From positions 1 through 64,000 of the forward strand of contig NZ_JAHWGU010000029.1 of the NCBI RefSeq assembly GCF_020873875.1: 64,000 bases of DNA. The letters are read 5' to 3'. The DNA comes from Actinoplanes sp. DH11 (GTDB taxonomy: Bacteria > Actinomycetota > Actinomycetes > Mycobacteriales > Micromonosporaceae). Each line of letters begins with the position of its first letter. The stretch's first letter is position 1. The notes beneath the pieces were generated by a model. The model saw nothing but the letters and a program-made list of their open reading frames with translations. It made no database searches and had not been told where the DNA came from. This document shows positions 25,258 through 34,650 of the stretch, piece after piece. The position numbers were made by a program, and so were the translations under genes.

Positions 25258-28200
25258 TCAGGAATCTTCCATAGCCTGCTCGATGCCCTTTCCGGCGCAC
25301 CCGCCGATGGCGCCGAGAGCGGCTCCGACGGCGATGCCCTTGGGCCCGGCGAACGCGCCGCCGATGGCACCGGCGACGAGACCGCCCGCAGCTCCCTCGA
25401 TGCAGGCGTCCGCGAGGTTGTTACCCGTTTTCAGGCCCGTCGGATCGGTGTAGTCGCAAGGGTTTCCGGCGGCGTAGGCGTACCGGTTGCCCTGCGCCGG
25501 GTCGGCGAGGAACGTGAGCGCGTCCTGCTGGGTGAAGCGACCAGTGTTGGCGTCGTACCAGCGCTTGCCGAACTTGGTCAGGTCACCGTTGGCCAGGCCG
25601 CCGGCGTAACCGAGCACGGTCTCGTTCATCTCCGCGGCGTTGGCGACCGTGGCCGTGACCTTGCCGTACGGGTCGTAGGAGCGGGTGCCCGCCAGCGCGC
25701 CGTTGTCGTCGACGAGGCCGACCACCGAGCCGATCCCGTCGAGGACGTAGAAGAAGTGGCGCTCGCCGCCGCTCTCGTGCACACGGGTGCCGAGCGGGTT
25801 CTGGCGGTCGTCACGCTCGATGTAGTGCCACTTGGTCCAGTTGCTCGTGGTGTACGACTGCACGACCGGCTGGCCGTACTCGGCGTTGAGACCCCACCAC
25901 CAGCCCTCACCGTGTGCGCCGTCGGTCCACGACAGCTCCACCTGGTCCGGTCCGGCGTAGTGGTAGCTCGTCGTGGCGCCGGAGGCGTTCTGGTTGCTGG
26001 TGGTGTGCCCGGCCGCGTTGTACGTCGCGGACCGGGTCGCCGAGCCGTTGGTCTGGTTGCCGGCGGCGTCGTAGGTGTAGCCGCTGCTGGAGATCTGGTT
26101 GGCCGAGTTGAACGTCAACGCCTGAGCGCTGACCCCGTCCACCGTGGAGGTCTTGCGGTTGCCGTTGCTGTCGTAGGTGTAGTCGTACGTCTTGCCGTTG
26201 AAGTTGGCCGCCTTGGTCAGGCGGTTGCCCTTGTCGTGGGTGTAGACGGTGACCGCACCGGCGCGGTGGTGGTCGGTCTGCCACTGGCGCAGCCCGGTGT
26301 CGTCGGCCGACACGGTGGAGCAGGCCGCGGTGCCGACCCGTTTGGCGTAGCAATAGGACACGTCGTAGACCGTGGACGCGGTGTCCGTGCCGTTGACCTT
26401 CTGCCAGCGCTTCGTCGTGGTCCGGGTGAGCCGGCCCGACTTGTCGAAGGCGTTCTGCGTCTCGGCGACGTACTGCGGGGTGGGGGTCGACTTGGTGACG
26501 CTGAGCCGGGTGTGGGTGCGGCGTCCCTCGTCGTCGTTGACGAAGGTGTAGACGGCACTGCCCGCGGTGGCCTTGGTGAGCAGGTTGCGGGAGTTGTACT
26601 CGTAGTACGTGTTGCCCCGCTCGTCGACGAGGTGGATCAGGTTGCCGACCGGGTCGTAGCCGTACCACTGGTGGTCGTAGCGGCCGACCGGCCGGTTCAG
26701 GCGGTCGAAGGTGAAGGTGCGCGCGCCGTCCGCGGCTTGGCGCTGGGTGATGTTGCCGGCGCCGTCGTGGCTGTAGGTGACCGGAGTCGTGGAGTCGGAG
26801 TACCAGGTGCCGACGATGCGGTCATCGAGGTCGTACTCGTAGGTGGCGACCCGCCCGGCGCCGTCGCTGGCGGTGCGGATCCGGCCGAACGAGTCGTAGG
26901 TGAAGTCACGCGCGCCGAGGCTGTTGCCCGTCGGCGGCGTCAGCTTCGTGAGCTGCTTGTCACCGTTGTAGACGTACGTGGTGCCGTTGGTGCCGTTGCC
27001 CGGGTCGGTGGACTTCTTCACGGTGCCGTCGCTGTTGTACTCGACCTTGGCCTCGGCAGCGAGCGCGTCCTTGGACGACAGCTTGTTGCCGGCGCCGTTG
27101 TAGGTGAACGCGCTGGCGTTGCCCTGCGTGTCGGTCGACGAGGACGGCTGGTAGTTGGCGGTCGGGTTCGCCGAGGTCGGCGCGTTCGCGTACGCCCAGG
27201 TGGTCTTCGACCCGGTCGCCGACGACGAGGTGGTCAGCGATTGCCCGCTGTTCGCGCCGAAGGTGTTCGACGAGGTGTTGTTGAGGGCGTCGGTGGCCGA
27301 GGCCACGTCGTGCAAGGGGGTGTAGGTCTTCTTGCGTTCCTTGCCGGCCGGGTCGACGGCCTTGGTGACCCGCTTGTCGCTGTTGATGGTGTACGTGGTG
27401 CGGGGCACGCCGGCGACCGGCTGGGTGAGATCCTGGTTCGCGTCGGCAACCAGAGTCTCGGTCGCCGAGGGGTAGGCGAAGCGGGTGGTCGCACCGGTGG
27501 AGCCGCCGGAGTCGTAGGCGCGGGTCACCGAGGTCACCCGGTGCGCCGAGTCGTAGGTCAGCCGGGTGGTGGCGCCGGTGTCGCCGGCGCTGTCCAGGAC
27601 ACCGCTGGTGATCGCGGTGAGCCGGTGCTGCGCGTCGTAGCTGAACCCGGTCCAGCGGCCGGTGCCGGTGGCGATGCCGGCCAGGTCGCCGGCGGCGTCG
27701 TAGAAGTAGCCGATACCCCGGGCGGCGCTGCCGTTGACGAACTGCTTGATCGTTTCGATCTTGCCGTTGGCGTGGTAGTAGACCTGCACGGTGCGGGCGT
27801 CCGCCGAGCCGCGATCGGACTTGATCGAGGTCAGTTGCCCGGCCGTATCGTAGGTGTAGTCGGTGACGTTGTCGTTGCGGTCCAGGGTGCGGTCCAGCAG
27901 ACCCGCGGAGGTGAAGTACTGCTCTCGCCCGCTCGAGTGCTCGGTCAGCTTCCATCCGGCGCCGTCGGCGACCAGGGTGGCCTTGAACTCGCTCGGCGAG
28001 GTGTAGCCCGTGCTCGTCTTGACGAACCGGCCGACCACACCGTCGGACGCGACGTAGGTGACCGAGTTGTCGTCCGCTTTGATCAGCTTGACGTCGATGC
28101 CGGAGCGGGTGCGCCAGCCGTGCCCCAAGGATCCGGACTGGATGTCCGAGCCGACGAACAGGCTGTTGTACGCGGCGCCCAGGACGAGGTCGTCCTCCAG

Positions 28201-28545
28201 CCCCGGCAGTGTCATGTCGGTGGTACGGACCAGCAGGTTGCCCGAGCCGACGTTGACGTCCAGACTCACCCGGTCGGACAGGGCGAACGACGTGAACGTC
28301 GCGTTGCGCGCGGGCCCGGTGCCCTTCGGCACCGACACCGGTCCGGCGAGCAGGCTCGCCTTCGCCGACGACGTGCTGAGCGCGATCTTCTTGCCCGAGC
28401 CGGGCGAGGCCGGCTGCGCCGGTCGGTCCTTCTCAGCGGTCGACGGAGCCGGTGGGGGCGCGGCGACGGCCGGCTGCGGCACTGCGATCACCGCGGCCAG
28501 CGCGGTCAATCCGGCGATGGACAATCTGATACTTCGAGCTGCCAA
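25258..28545 (-). CDS. Secreted RHS/YD-repeat protein with glycine-zipper C-terminus
   Basis: 1095 residues from TTG 28545, which has GGAGGAA at ideal spacing. A signal peptide (SIRLSIAGLTALAAVIAV) is followed by a Pro/Ala linker and a globular region. Over 700 residues of YD repeats form an RHS shell (for example TDYTYDTAGQLTSI, RVATYEYDLDDRIVG). The RHS-associated core follows (YDPYGKVTATV, RWYDANTGRFTQQD, GNRYAYAAGNPCDYTDPTG). Beyond the core, where toxins normally sit, there are only about 57 residues with two hydrophobic Gly/Ala-rich helices (GLVAGAIGGAFAGPKGIAVG). It could be a pore-forming toxin tip or a membrane anchor. Confidence 0.9.
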   Translation of the reverse strand: MAARSIRLSIAGLTALAAVIAVPQPAVAAPPPAPSTAEKDRPAQPASPGSGKKIALSTSSAKASLLAGPVSVPKGTGPARNATFTSFALSDRVSLDVNVGSGNLLVRTTDMTLPGLEDDLVLGAAYNSLFVGSDIQSGSLGHGWRTRSGIDVKLIKADDNSVTYVASDGVVGRFVKTSTGYTSPSEFKATLVADGAGWKLTEHSSGREQYFTSAGLLDRTLDRNDNVTDYTYDTAGQLTSIKSDRGSADARTVQVYYHANGKIETIKQFVNGSAARGIGYFYDAAGDLAGIATGTGRWTGFSYDAQHRLTAITSGVLDSAGDTGATTRLTYDSAHRVTSVTRAYDSGGSTGATTRFAYPSATETLVADANQDLTQPVAGVPRTTYTINSDKRVTKAVDPAGKERKKTYTPLHDVASATDALNNTSSNTFGANSGQSLTTSSSATGSKTTWAYANAPTSANPTANYQPSSSTDTQGNASAFTYNGAGNKLSSKDALAAEAKVEYNSDGTVKKSTDPGNGTNGTTYVYNGDKQLTKLTPPTGNSLGARDFTYDSFGRIRTASDGAGRVATYEYDLDDRIVGTWYSDSTTPVTYSHDGAGNITQRQAADGARTFTFDRLNRPVGRYDHQWYGYDPVGNLIHLVDERGNTYYEYNSRNLLTKATAGSAVYTFVNDDEGRRTHTRLSVTKSTPTPQYVAETQNAFDKSGRLTRTTTKRWQKVNGTDTASTVYDVSYCYAKRVGTAACSTVSADDTGLRQWQTDHHRAGAVTVYTHDKGNRLTKAANFNGKTYDYTYDSNGNRKTSTVDGVSAQALTFNSANQISSSGYTYDAAGNQTNGSATRSATYNAAGHTTSNQNASGATTSYHYAGPDQVELSWTDGAHGEGWWWGLNAEYGQPVVQSYTTSNWTKWHYIERDDRQNPLGTRVHESGGERHFFYVLDGIGSVVGLVDDNGALAGTRSYDPYGKVTATVANAAEMNETVLGYAGGLANGDLTKFGKRWYDANTGRFTQQDALTFLADPAQGNRYAYAAGNPCDYTDPTGLKTGNNLADACIEGAAGGLVAGAIGGAFAGPKGIAVGAALGAIGGCAGKGIEQAMEDS

Positions 28546-28973
28546 CTCTTCCTCCGTGGGACCCTGCGCAGCAGATGAAGCCCTGCGGCGAGCGGTACCC
28601 GGGCACGGTGAATCAGCCGGCCCGCGCAGCGCGCGAGCCGACCGTGAAGAGCTGCTGATTCCCCGTCCCCGTATACACGCCCATCACTGAGCGACATGAC
28701 CTTGGCACGCTGCGTCTGTCCAAAACGGACCGCCGCTTCGTTTTCTCGCCACCCGCAATCAGGTGCTGCTCGACATGCGAGCCCGGCAGATCTTTGCTAG
28801 AAGGCAAATAGTCGTTGGGGGAGATGCCGTCGCCGGGCACCGGCTCCCCGTGCGGATCTGTGCCTCCTAGACTTCGCCTGTCGTTGTCGCAGAGTTCAGA
28901 ACGACGTCAATCAGCCTCATCACCCGGGGACGGCGTGCCTCAACGGCCGTCCGGCTCGGGGCCGGCCGTGGGC
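28546..28973. other. Intergenic region before the RHS gene
   Basis: 428 bp with no convincing gene. It must contain the RHS promoter on the minus strand and possibly a long untranslated leader. No consensus promoter stands out. Confidence 0.4.
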
Positions 28974-29298
28974 TCAGTCGGCGGCGGGCAGGGGCTGTTC
29001 GGGCCAGCCGAGGGCGCGCGCCCCGAGCACGGCGGCCTGCAGAGTGAAGCGGTGAGCGGGGTCGGCCGGGTCGTAGCCGGTGAGGGCGCGGACGCGTTCC
29101 AGCCGATAGGTCACCGTCCGGACGGACACGTGGATACGCTTCGCGGTCTCGGGCTTCCTCGTAGGAGCGGGCGATGCCGTAGAGGCCGGGATGGGGGCGG
29201 CCGACCGCGATGCGCCAGGGCCGGCCGCGCGGCAACCGGCGCAGCTGGTCGTGCATCAACCGCCCGAGGTCGTCGGTGACGTCCCGGCCCGACGGCAC
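28974..29298 (-). pseudogene. PucR-family regulator remnant
   Basis: The minus strand opens as a PucR/CdaR-type sensor end (PSGRDVTDDLGRLMHDQLRR, PHPGLYGIARSYEEAR). It then changes frame directly into the family's C-terminal helix-turn-helix (ETAKRIHVSVRTVTYRLERV, RALTGYDPADPAHRFTLQAA) and stops at TGA 28974-28976. The roughly 60 residues that normally lie between these parts are missing, so an internal deletion with frameshift has destroyed the gene. Its former targets are unknown. Confidence 0.6.
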
Positions 29299-29385
29299 GG
29301 ACCGGCGTTCTCCTGGCGACCATGTCGTCTCACCCTCCTCAAACAGTTGGTTCCCGTGCGCCGGGCGCAGCGGGTGCGGCAGCTG

Positions 29386-29529
29386 TCAGGCCGCCTCGGG
29401 TGCCGGCCCGACCACCATCACCGGGCACGGCGCGTGCTCGATCAGGCCCCGGCTCGTCGATCCCATGACCAGTCCGCCGAACCCACCGAGGCCACGGGAC
29501 CCGACGACGAGCAGTTCAGCCAGGGGTGT
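29386..29529 (-). pseudogene. C-terminal fragment of a universal stress protein
   Basis: About 47 residues, ELLVVGSRGLGGFGGLVMGS then TSRGLIEHAPCPVMVV, are the ATP-binding C-terminal end of a UspA domain (G-2x-G-9x-G(S/T)). The sequence before it is not Usp-like in any frame, so the first two thirds of the gene are gone. It lies beside the PucR remnant in a decayed stretch. Confidence 0.6.
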
Positions 29530-29843
29530 CGCCGGCGCTCTGCCATCGGATCCATCGAGCCTGATGGCAAAAGGCCCGCGGTCCACCCGCAGCCGATCCG
29601 GCAGGGTGCGTGACGTGCATAGCTGCGGGCGCTGGCGAGGCCCCTCCGGTAACCGGGATCGCTGCTCGGCGGCGAGCGAGCCGACCCGCTGATGGCTCCA
29701 GTCTGCCGGGCAGCCGCCGCGAACGCAGCGTGCGATCCCGGACAGCGCAGCGGGCTTACATTGCCGACGACCGGCAAGGTGCACCCGCGCGGACGCGCGC
29801 CCATGGCTTCGCGTGGACGGCTCAGGACCGGTCGGAACGTAAG

Positions 29844-30332
29844 ATGCCCGTCGTGTTGGGTGTCTACTTCGCGATCACACCGGAGCAGGAACAATCGCTC
29901 CTCGCCGCCGACGACAACGACGAGGTGGCCGACATCCTTGAGGACCTCGAGGAATCGTGGAGCGACGCCACGCTCAGGGTCGACACCGACAGGGCATGGG
30001 ACGCCATTCACCGTTGCCTGGCGGAGGGCACACTGGATCCGGACAGCGGCGAGTACCCGTTGTCCCACGCCGTGCTCGGCGGACGCCACCTGCACGACGA
30101 GTACTACGTCGTCCACCTGGCCGCGTCGCAGGTCCGTGACGTGTCCGAGGCCCTTCAAGCCGTGGACCCGGCCTGGTTTCGTCGCCGGTTCGACGCCATC
30201 GACGATCCTGACTATGACGGCGCTCGGGACGCCGCGGACTTCGACTACACCTGGACGAACTTCGTCGATGTCCGAGAGTTCTACGCCCGGGCGGCGGCCG
30301 CCGGACGGCCGGTAATCTTCACCGCCGCCTAG
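29844..30332 (+). CDS. DUF1877 (YfbM-like) protein
   Basis: 162 residues, cytosolic. The opening VLGVYFAITPEQEQSLLAAD, the IHRCLAEG segment, LSHAVLGGRHLHDEYYVVHL and the C-terminal FDYTWTNFVDVREFYARAA match the DUF1877 family, whose members have unknown function. ATG 29844 has only a weak ribosome site; GTG 29853 is possible. Transcribed alone, convergent with the VOC-family gene. Confidence 0.8.
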   Translation: MPVVLGVYFAITPEQEQSLLAADDNDEVADILEDLEESWSDATLRVDTDRAWDAIHRCLAEGTLDPDSGEYPLSHAVLGGRHLHDEYYVVHLAASQVRDVSEALQAVDPAWFRRRFDAIDDPDYDGARDAADFDYTWTNFVDVREFYARAAAAGRPVIFTAA

Positions 30333-30402
30333 ACCGGGCGTGCGAGGTCGCTCCGGTAGCGGATGCGGTGACGACGATGGGGGCGCCGCAGCTGGGGCCC
30401 GC

Positions 30403-30789
30403 TCAGCCCGCTTCGTTGATCTCTATCAGGTGCCCGTCGGGGTCCCGCAGGAACGCCCGCACCTCACCACCCCACACCGGCACAACCGGTGGGCCCAGCA
30501 ACACCACACCGGCGTCGACGAGCTCCGCGCACGCCTTGCGGCAGTCCACCACCTGCATCACCAGTGCGGCCACCACCGCGTCCGCATCGCCGGGCGCGAT
30601 CAACGCCACCGACGGCCGGTCCGGTGGCGGATCACCCGGCACGGCCAGATGCAGGACACCCGGGCCGTTGGTGAGCTTGGCATAACCGGACCACGTCACC
30701 AGCGGCTCGAACCCGAGCCGCCGGTAGAAGTCCACACTCGTCGCGATGTCCCGCACCACCAGCAGCGGCGCCACCCCCGAAATACGCAC
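30403..30789 (-). CDS. VOC-superfamily (glyoxalase/bleomycin resistance-like) protein
   Basis: 128 residues with the paired beta-alpha-beta-beta-beta modules of the vicinal-oxygen-chelate fold: VAPLLVVRDIATSVDFYRRL at the start and AFLRDPDGHLIEI near the end, with the metal-binding Glu/His positions present. Members are isomerases, dioxygenases or drug-binding proteins; the substrate cannot be told. The third palindromic element lies just upstream of its start. Confidence 0.82.
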   Translation of the reverse strand: MRISGVAPLLVVRDIATSVDFYRRLGFEPLVTWSGYAKLTNGPGVLHLAVPGDPPPDRPSVALIAPGDADAVVAALVMQVVDCRKACAELVDAGVVLLGPPVVPVWGGEVRAFLRDPDGHLIEINEAG

Positions 30790-30814
30790 GGAATCAACAT
30801 ACGCCGATACGACA

Positions 30815-30891
30815 TGTTGATCTGCCAGCGCTACGAAATCGCGGTGATCATGGGCCTGAAACCGCGATTTCGCATCGCCAGCAGATCAACA
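30815..30891 (-). repeat. 77-bp dispersed palindromic element, copy 3 (inverted)
   Basis: Its reverse complement aligns with copies 1 and 2 over the full length, including the CCATGATCA centre of copy 2. It lies between the start of the VOC gene and the stop of the CHAT gene, 31 bp after the latter. Confidence 0.85.
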
Positions 30892-30921
30892 CGGATCCGG
30901 TGGGCAGGGCCGCCCAGACAG

Positions 30922-33900
30922 CTACGGGCCGAAGTGGGCGTACGCGGCCCACCGCGCCGGCATCCCCGGGTAGCGGCGGCGCAGTTCCTGGCCGGCCCGG
31001 TGCAAAGCGACCGGGCTGCGGGACGCGTCCGGGCGGTCGCCGATCGCCTCGTAGAACAGGCGGGCGGTCTCGGCGGCCGTGCCGTCGGGGATGCTCCACA
31101 GCGTCCCGACGACGTGCTGGAAGCCGGCCGCGTGCAACGCCGTGCCCAGGTGGATCACCTCCGCGGACGCGGAGGCGCTGGTCAGGACGGTCTGGCAGGC
31201 GGAGAGGTAGGCGAGCCGGCCGTGCGGGGCCCGGCCGGCGAGCAGCCGGCGGACGGTGAGCGGGCCGTCGTGCAGGTGCAGGGCGCTGTCCGCCGGGTGG
31301 TTGGGGTAGCTGATCGCGTGGCAGGCCACGTGCAGCCACTCGGTGTCGCGCAGCGTGTCGCGGACCCGGTCGCGGGTGGCCTCGTCGTCGAAGATGTGCC
31401 GGGCGTGCGGGAAACGGGCCAGGATCCGGTCCATCTCGGCGTTGACGCCGGCCAGGGTGGCGCGGATCCCGACCAACTGGACCCGGGTGGTCTCACCCGA
31501 GGCGGGGCGGCGGGCGGCGGCGAGCAGGGACTTCACGGTCGGGGTGTACGAGGAGACGGTCGCGTCCAGCACGGACGGGCCGCCGTCGACGCCTGCCGCG
31601 TGCAGGGGCAGGGCGGCGAGTTCACCGGTCGGGACCCACCAGATCCGCGGCGGCGGCGGGCCGAGGTGGTCCAGGACCGGGCCGGTGACGTGGTGCCACA
31701 GCCAGGAGAGGACGGCGTTCAGCGGTTCCTGGGCGGCGCGGGTCATGTCCGGGTCGGCCGGGCTGAGTTCGGCGAACGGCAGCGCGTCGTGGAAGGTGGC
31801 GACCTGGTCCCGTACCGCATCGGGGGTGAGCCCGGGCAGGGGCACCGCGGTGACGCCCGCCGGGGTGAGCACCAGCGCGTCGCTGCCGAAACGACTGATA
31901 TTGATCGTCACGACGGGTCCACCGGCCGCCGCCGGGAGCAGCTGTGCCAGGGTCGCCGGTGCCAGGAAGTCGGCGCAGCCGGGGAGGCGGCGGATGCGGT
32001 CGACCGTACTGTCCCATTCTCTGACCAAGGCCTGTCGCCGGTCGACGTCGCTGTGGTCGCCCGCGTGTGTCGTGCCGTGGCCGGGGGCGGACACCGCCAG
32101 TTCGTCGCCGATCCGGCGCAGGTCGGCGACGAGTTGCGGGCCCTGCCGGGGGTCGGCGGCCAGGATCTCGTCGAAGTCGGCGCGCGCGTCCAGGGCCCGG
32201 CCGATGAGCAGGCCGCGGCCCTGTTCCAGCAGTTCCAGGGCGCGGCCGGGGGCGCCGGCGCGCACCGCGGCGCTCGCCGCGTCGGAGGCGAGGTCCGACC
32301 AGCGGGAGAGTTCCCGGAGGTGGTCGTCGGGGCTGAGCTGGCGGCCGACGAGCCGCGGCAGCAGCGCGACGGCCCGCCGGAAGCCTTCGTCGGCGACCGC
32401 CCAGCGCTCGACCCGCCCGCCGAAGTCGCCCAGCAGGATCGCCGCCCGGAAGCGGACCTCGGTGGTCACCGCCGGGTCGCCGGCGACGGGCCGGGCCTGT
32501 TCCACCGCGGCGTCGAAGTCGGCCTCCCGGGAATTGTCGGCTTCGAAGCGCTGGTACAGCGCCAGCGCCAGTCCCAGCCGGTGCGCGGCCCGGTGCACGC
32601 CCAGCTCGGCGGACATCTCGCCGAGCAGTGCCGACTGATGCGTGATGATCTCGTCCAGGACCCCCGCGTCGGGTACGGCGATATGCCGCCCGGTCAGCGC
32701 GTCGATCAGGTCCTTCCGGTATTTCCGGCGCTGCGCGTCGGAGATCTCGCCCCGCAGCGCCTGCTGGAGCCAGGCGATCTCCTGGTCGGCCTCGTCGGCC
32801 AGCTGGGAGTCGGGGTGGGTGTGTGCCTTACGCTTCGCGGCCAGGACGGTGTACCCCTCGTGGAGCACGCGCTTCAGGTCACCCACCGGCCGTGCCGGGT
32901 CGGCGGCGGTGTCCGCGTCCGGGTTGTAGTGGCGCAGCATGAAGGCGATGGTGGCGTCGGCGGAGCTGTCGTCCAGGTCGGCCCGCAGAGTCAGGGCCCG
33001 GATCGCGGTGCTGACGGCGAGGTGCTGTGCCGCGGGAGCGTCCGCGGCGACCTTCAGCCCTTTGCCGTCTCGCACACGCTGACTGAGAACGATCGCCTCG
33101 TCGAGGTCTTCCCGCTGGCGGGTGGCCCGGAACCGCTGGAGCAGCATTCCGGCCAGCTGCGCCGCGGCCGCCTCCCATTCCTCGCCCGGCGCCGCGGTCC
33201 GCAGGGTGGCGCGCATCGCCGCCACCCCGACGTCGAGGTCATCCCCCGGGTCCGGCCGGTCCCGTTCGGCCCGCAATCGCAGCGCATGGCCGAGCATCCC
33301 GGTGAAGTCGGCGTCCGCCGACGCCTTCTCCGTGGCCTTGCTCAGAGCGACGACGGCAAGGTCCAGGTCCGCGGCGGAACCGCCGGTTCCATAGCGCACG
33401 AGCAATTCCTTGCCGAGGAAGTAGAGCGCGTCACGGCCCCGATCGTCCCCGGGTTCCTCGGTGGCGAACACTTCCAGCCAGGCGGACACCTCCACCACCG
33501 GCGGCACCGGCTCGCCGCGTCGCCGCAGGACCAGCAGGGTCTCGGCGTGGGCCAGGGCGCACGCCCGCTGCACCGCACTGCCCGCCGGTGCCTCGTCGCG
33601 CGCCCGCCGGAACGAGTCGGCCAGGCCGATCAGGCCGAGATCGCCCTTCAGCTGAACGAATGCGGCCCGCAGCAGGAAGGCCGCCGCGTTCAGCGCGGGA
33701 CCGAAGGCCGGGTCGTCAAGCGTGAGCACGTCCAGGGCCCGGGCGTGGGCGAACACGGCATCCCGGGCCGCCGCGGCGTCGTCCGGGCGTTTCACGCACC
33801 GGGCCAGGTACGCCTGCGCCAGGTTTCCCCACAACGAGTACGGTCCCGGTGGCGGCAGCAGACCGAGCGCACCGCGGTAGAACTTGATCGCGAGGTCGAG

Positions 33901-34158
33901 GTCCTGGGTGCCGCCCGTGCCTCGGAGATCCAGCATGAACCGGTACTTCAGCGTGAACCCGAGCGTCGACCACACCTGCGCGGCGACCTCCGGGTAGAGG
34001 TCCGGTGACGCGGCCGCCGGAGCGAGCGCCTCGACGATCCGGTTCAGGACGTCCGGCGGGACGTCGTCCCCGTACGCGTCGAGCAGGCGGCTCACCTCAC
34101 GTTCCAGGCGTTCCACCGATGCGTTGAAGGTCGCGGCCCTGTCAGGTGTACCCGGCAC
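30922..34158 (-). CDS. TPR-CHAT domain protein (caspase-like protease)
   Basis: 1078 residues. Residues 1-750 are helical repeats of TPR type (DLDLAIKFYRGALGLLP, EDLDEAIVLSQRVRD). The C-terminal CHAT domain (about 800-1078) has the family catalytic dyad: His947 in HVACHA and Cys988 in YLSACQT, followed by GTALHAAGFQHVVGTLWSIP. CHAT proteases are clan CD peptidases used in bacterial conflict and cell-death systems, activated through attached repeats. GTG 34158 lacks a ribosome site, suggesting leaderless translation. It is divergent, by 48 bp, from a small gene that may encode a partner. Targets unknown. Confidence 0.9.
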   Translation of the reverse strand: MPGTPDRAATFNASVERLEREVSRLLDAYGDDVPPDVLNRIVEALAPAAASPDLYPEVAAQVWSTLGFTLKYRFMLDLRGTGGTQDLDLAIKFYRGALGLLPPPGPYSLWGNLAQAYLARCVKRPDDAAAARDAVFAHARALDVLTLDDPAFGPALNAAAFLLRAAFVQLKGDLGLIGLADSFRRARDEAPAGSAVQRACALAHAETLLVLRRRGEPVPPVVEVSAWLEVFATEEPGDDRGRDALYFLGKELLVRYGTGGSAADLDLAVVALSKATEKASADADFTGMLGHALRLRAERDRPDPGDDLDVGVAAMRATLRTAAPGEEWEAAAAQLAGMLLQRFRATRQREDLDEAIVLSQRVRDGKGLKVAADAPAAQHLAVSTAIRALTLRADLDDSSADATIAFMLRHYNPDADTAADPARPVGDLKRVLHEGYTVLAAKRKAHTHPDSQLADEADQEIAWLQQALRGEISDAQRRKYRKDLIDALTGRHIAVPDAGVLDEIITHQSALLGEMSAELGVHRAAHRLGLALALYQRFEADNSREADFDAAVEQARPVAGDPAVTTEVRFRAAILLGDFGGRVERWAVADEGFRRAVALLPRLVGRQLSPDDHLRELSRWSDLASDAASAAVRAGAPGRALELLEQGRGLLIGRALDARADFDEILAADPRQGPQLVADLRRIGDELAVSAPGHGTTHAGDHSDVDRRQALVREWDSTVDRIRRLPGCADFLAPATLAQLLPAAAGGPVVTINISRFGSDALVLTPAGVTAVPLPGLTPDAVRDQVATFHDALPFAELSPADPDMTRAAQEPLNAVLSWLWHHVTGPVLDHLGPPPPRIWWVPTGELAALPLHAAGVDGGPSVLDATVSSYTPTVKSLLAAARRPASGETTRVQLVGIRATLAGVNAEMDRILARFPHARHIFDDEATRDRVRDTLRDTEWLHVACHAISYPNHPADSALHLHDGPLTVRRLLAGRAPHGRLAYLSACQTVLTSASASAEVIHLGTALHAAGFQHVVGTLWSIPDGTAAETARLFYEAIGDRPDASRSPVALHRAGQELRRRYPGMPARWAAYAHFGP

Positions 34159-34173
34159 GACGGTGATTGTCGC

Positions 34174-34191
34174 AGAGACATCGATCTCTCT
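34174..34191. promoter_or_regulatory. Interrupted palindrome in the 48-bp CHAT divergent region
   Basis: AGAGA-C-ATCGAT-C-TCTCT, symmetric about 34182/34183 except for one base pair, lies midway between the two start codons. In a gap this short, both transcripts must start in or beside it, so a single regulator could control both. Confidence 0.4.
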
Positions 34192-34206
34192 GACAGAATC
34201 ACCCGC

Positions 34207-34638
34207 ATGGATTCCGTCGGCAACCCGTCAGCACGCCCCTTCCCGGAACCCGGTTCGGGCAGCGAGCGCGGGGCGGGCGAACTGCTGCTCGCCGTGATCA
34301 CCGGCTCGGCGCTGGCCCCCTTCGTCCAGGGCGTGGCCACCAAGGCCGGCGAGGACGTCTACGCGAAGATCAAGGACTTGCTGGTACGCCGCCGCGCCGC
34401 ACCCGCCGCCGAACCGCCGCCCACGCCGATCGTGCTCGCCGATCCGCGCACCCGGATCGCCGTCGAACTCCCCGCGACCCTCCCCCGAACCGAAGCCGCC
34501 CGGCTGGCCGCGGTCCGCGTCCCTGCCGCCGGCCGCGACGACTGGCTGCTGGTGCGGTACGAACCGGACGACTCACAGTGGACCGTCCGGGTGGTGACCG
34601 ATCCCCCCGCGACGGCGATCGAGGTCGAGCCGGGCTGA
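34207..34638 (+). CDS. Small protein divergent from the CHAT protease
   Basis: 143 residues. A disordered N-terminus (1-25) is followed by an amphipathic or hydrophobic helix (GELLLAVITGSALAPFVQGV, then ATKAGEDVYAKIKDLLVRRR), a Pro-rich linker and a C-terminal beta-rich part (RIAVELPATLP, WTVRVVTDPPATAIEVE). Similar helices followed by YxxIKxLL occur in small proteins beside actinobacterial conflict effectors, so it may be an adaptor or inhibitor of the CHAT protein. This is inference from position and length. No ribosome site; possibly leaderless. Confidence 0.65.
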   Translation: MDSVGNPSARPFPEPGSGSERGAGELLLAVITGSALAPFVQGVATKAGEDVYAKIKDLLVRRRAAPAAEPPPTPIVLADPRTRIAVELPATLPRTEAARLAAVRVPAAGRDDWLLVRYEPDDSQWTVRVVTDPPATAIEVEPG

Positions 34639-34650
34639 CGCCGCCGCCGC

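Noticed and set aside
25039..28578. A very long plus-strand open frame (over 1100 codons)
   Set aside because: It is antisense to the RHS gene; its translation is low-complexity Val/Gly/Arg text, while the minus strand has a signal peptide and YD repeats.
28613..28840. Minus-strand frame of 75 codons upstream of the RHS gene
   Set aside because: No ribosome site, mixed codon use and no protein-like features; more likely part of the RHS leader.
2630..30891. CRISPR interpretation of the 77-bp repeats
   Set aside because: Three copies 8-20 kb apart in both orientations, no spacers and no cas genes.
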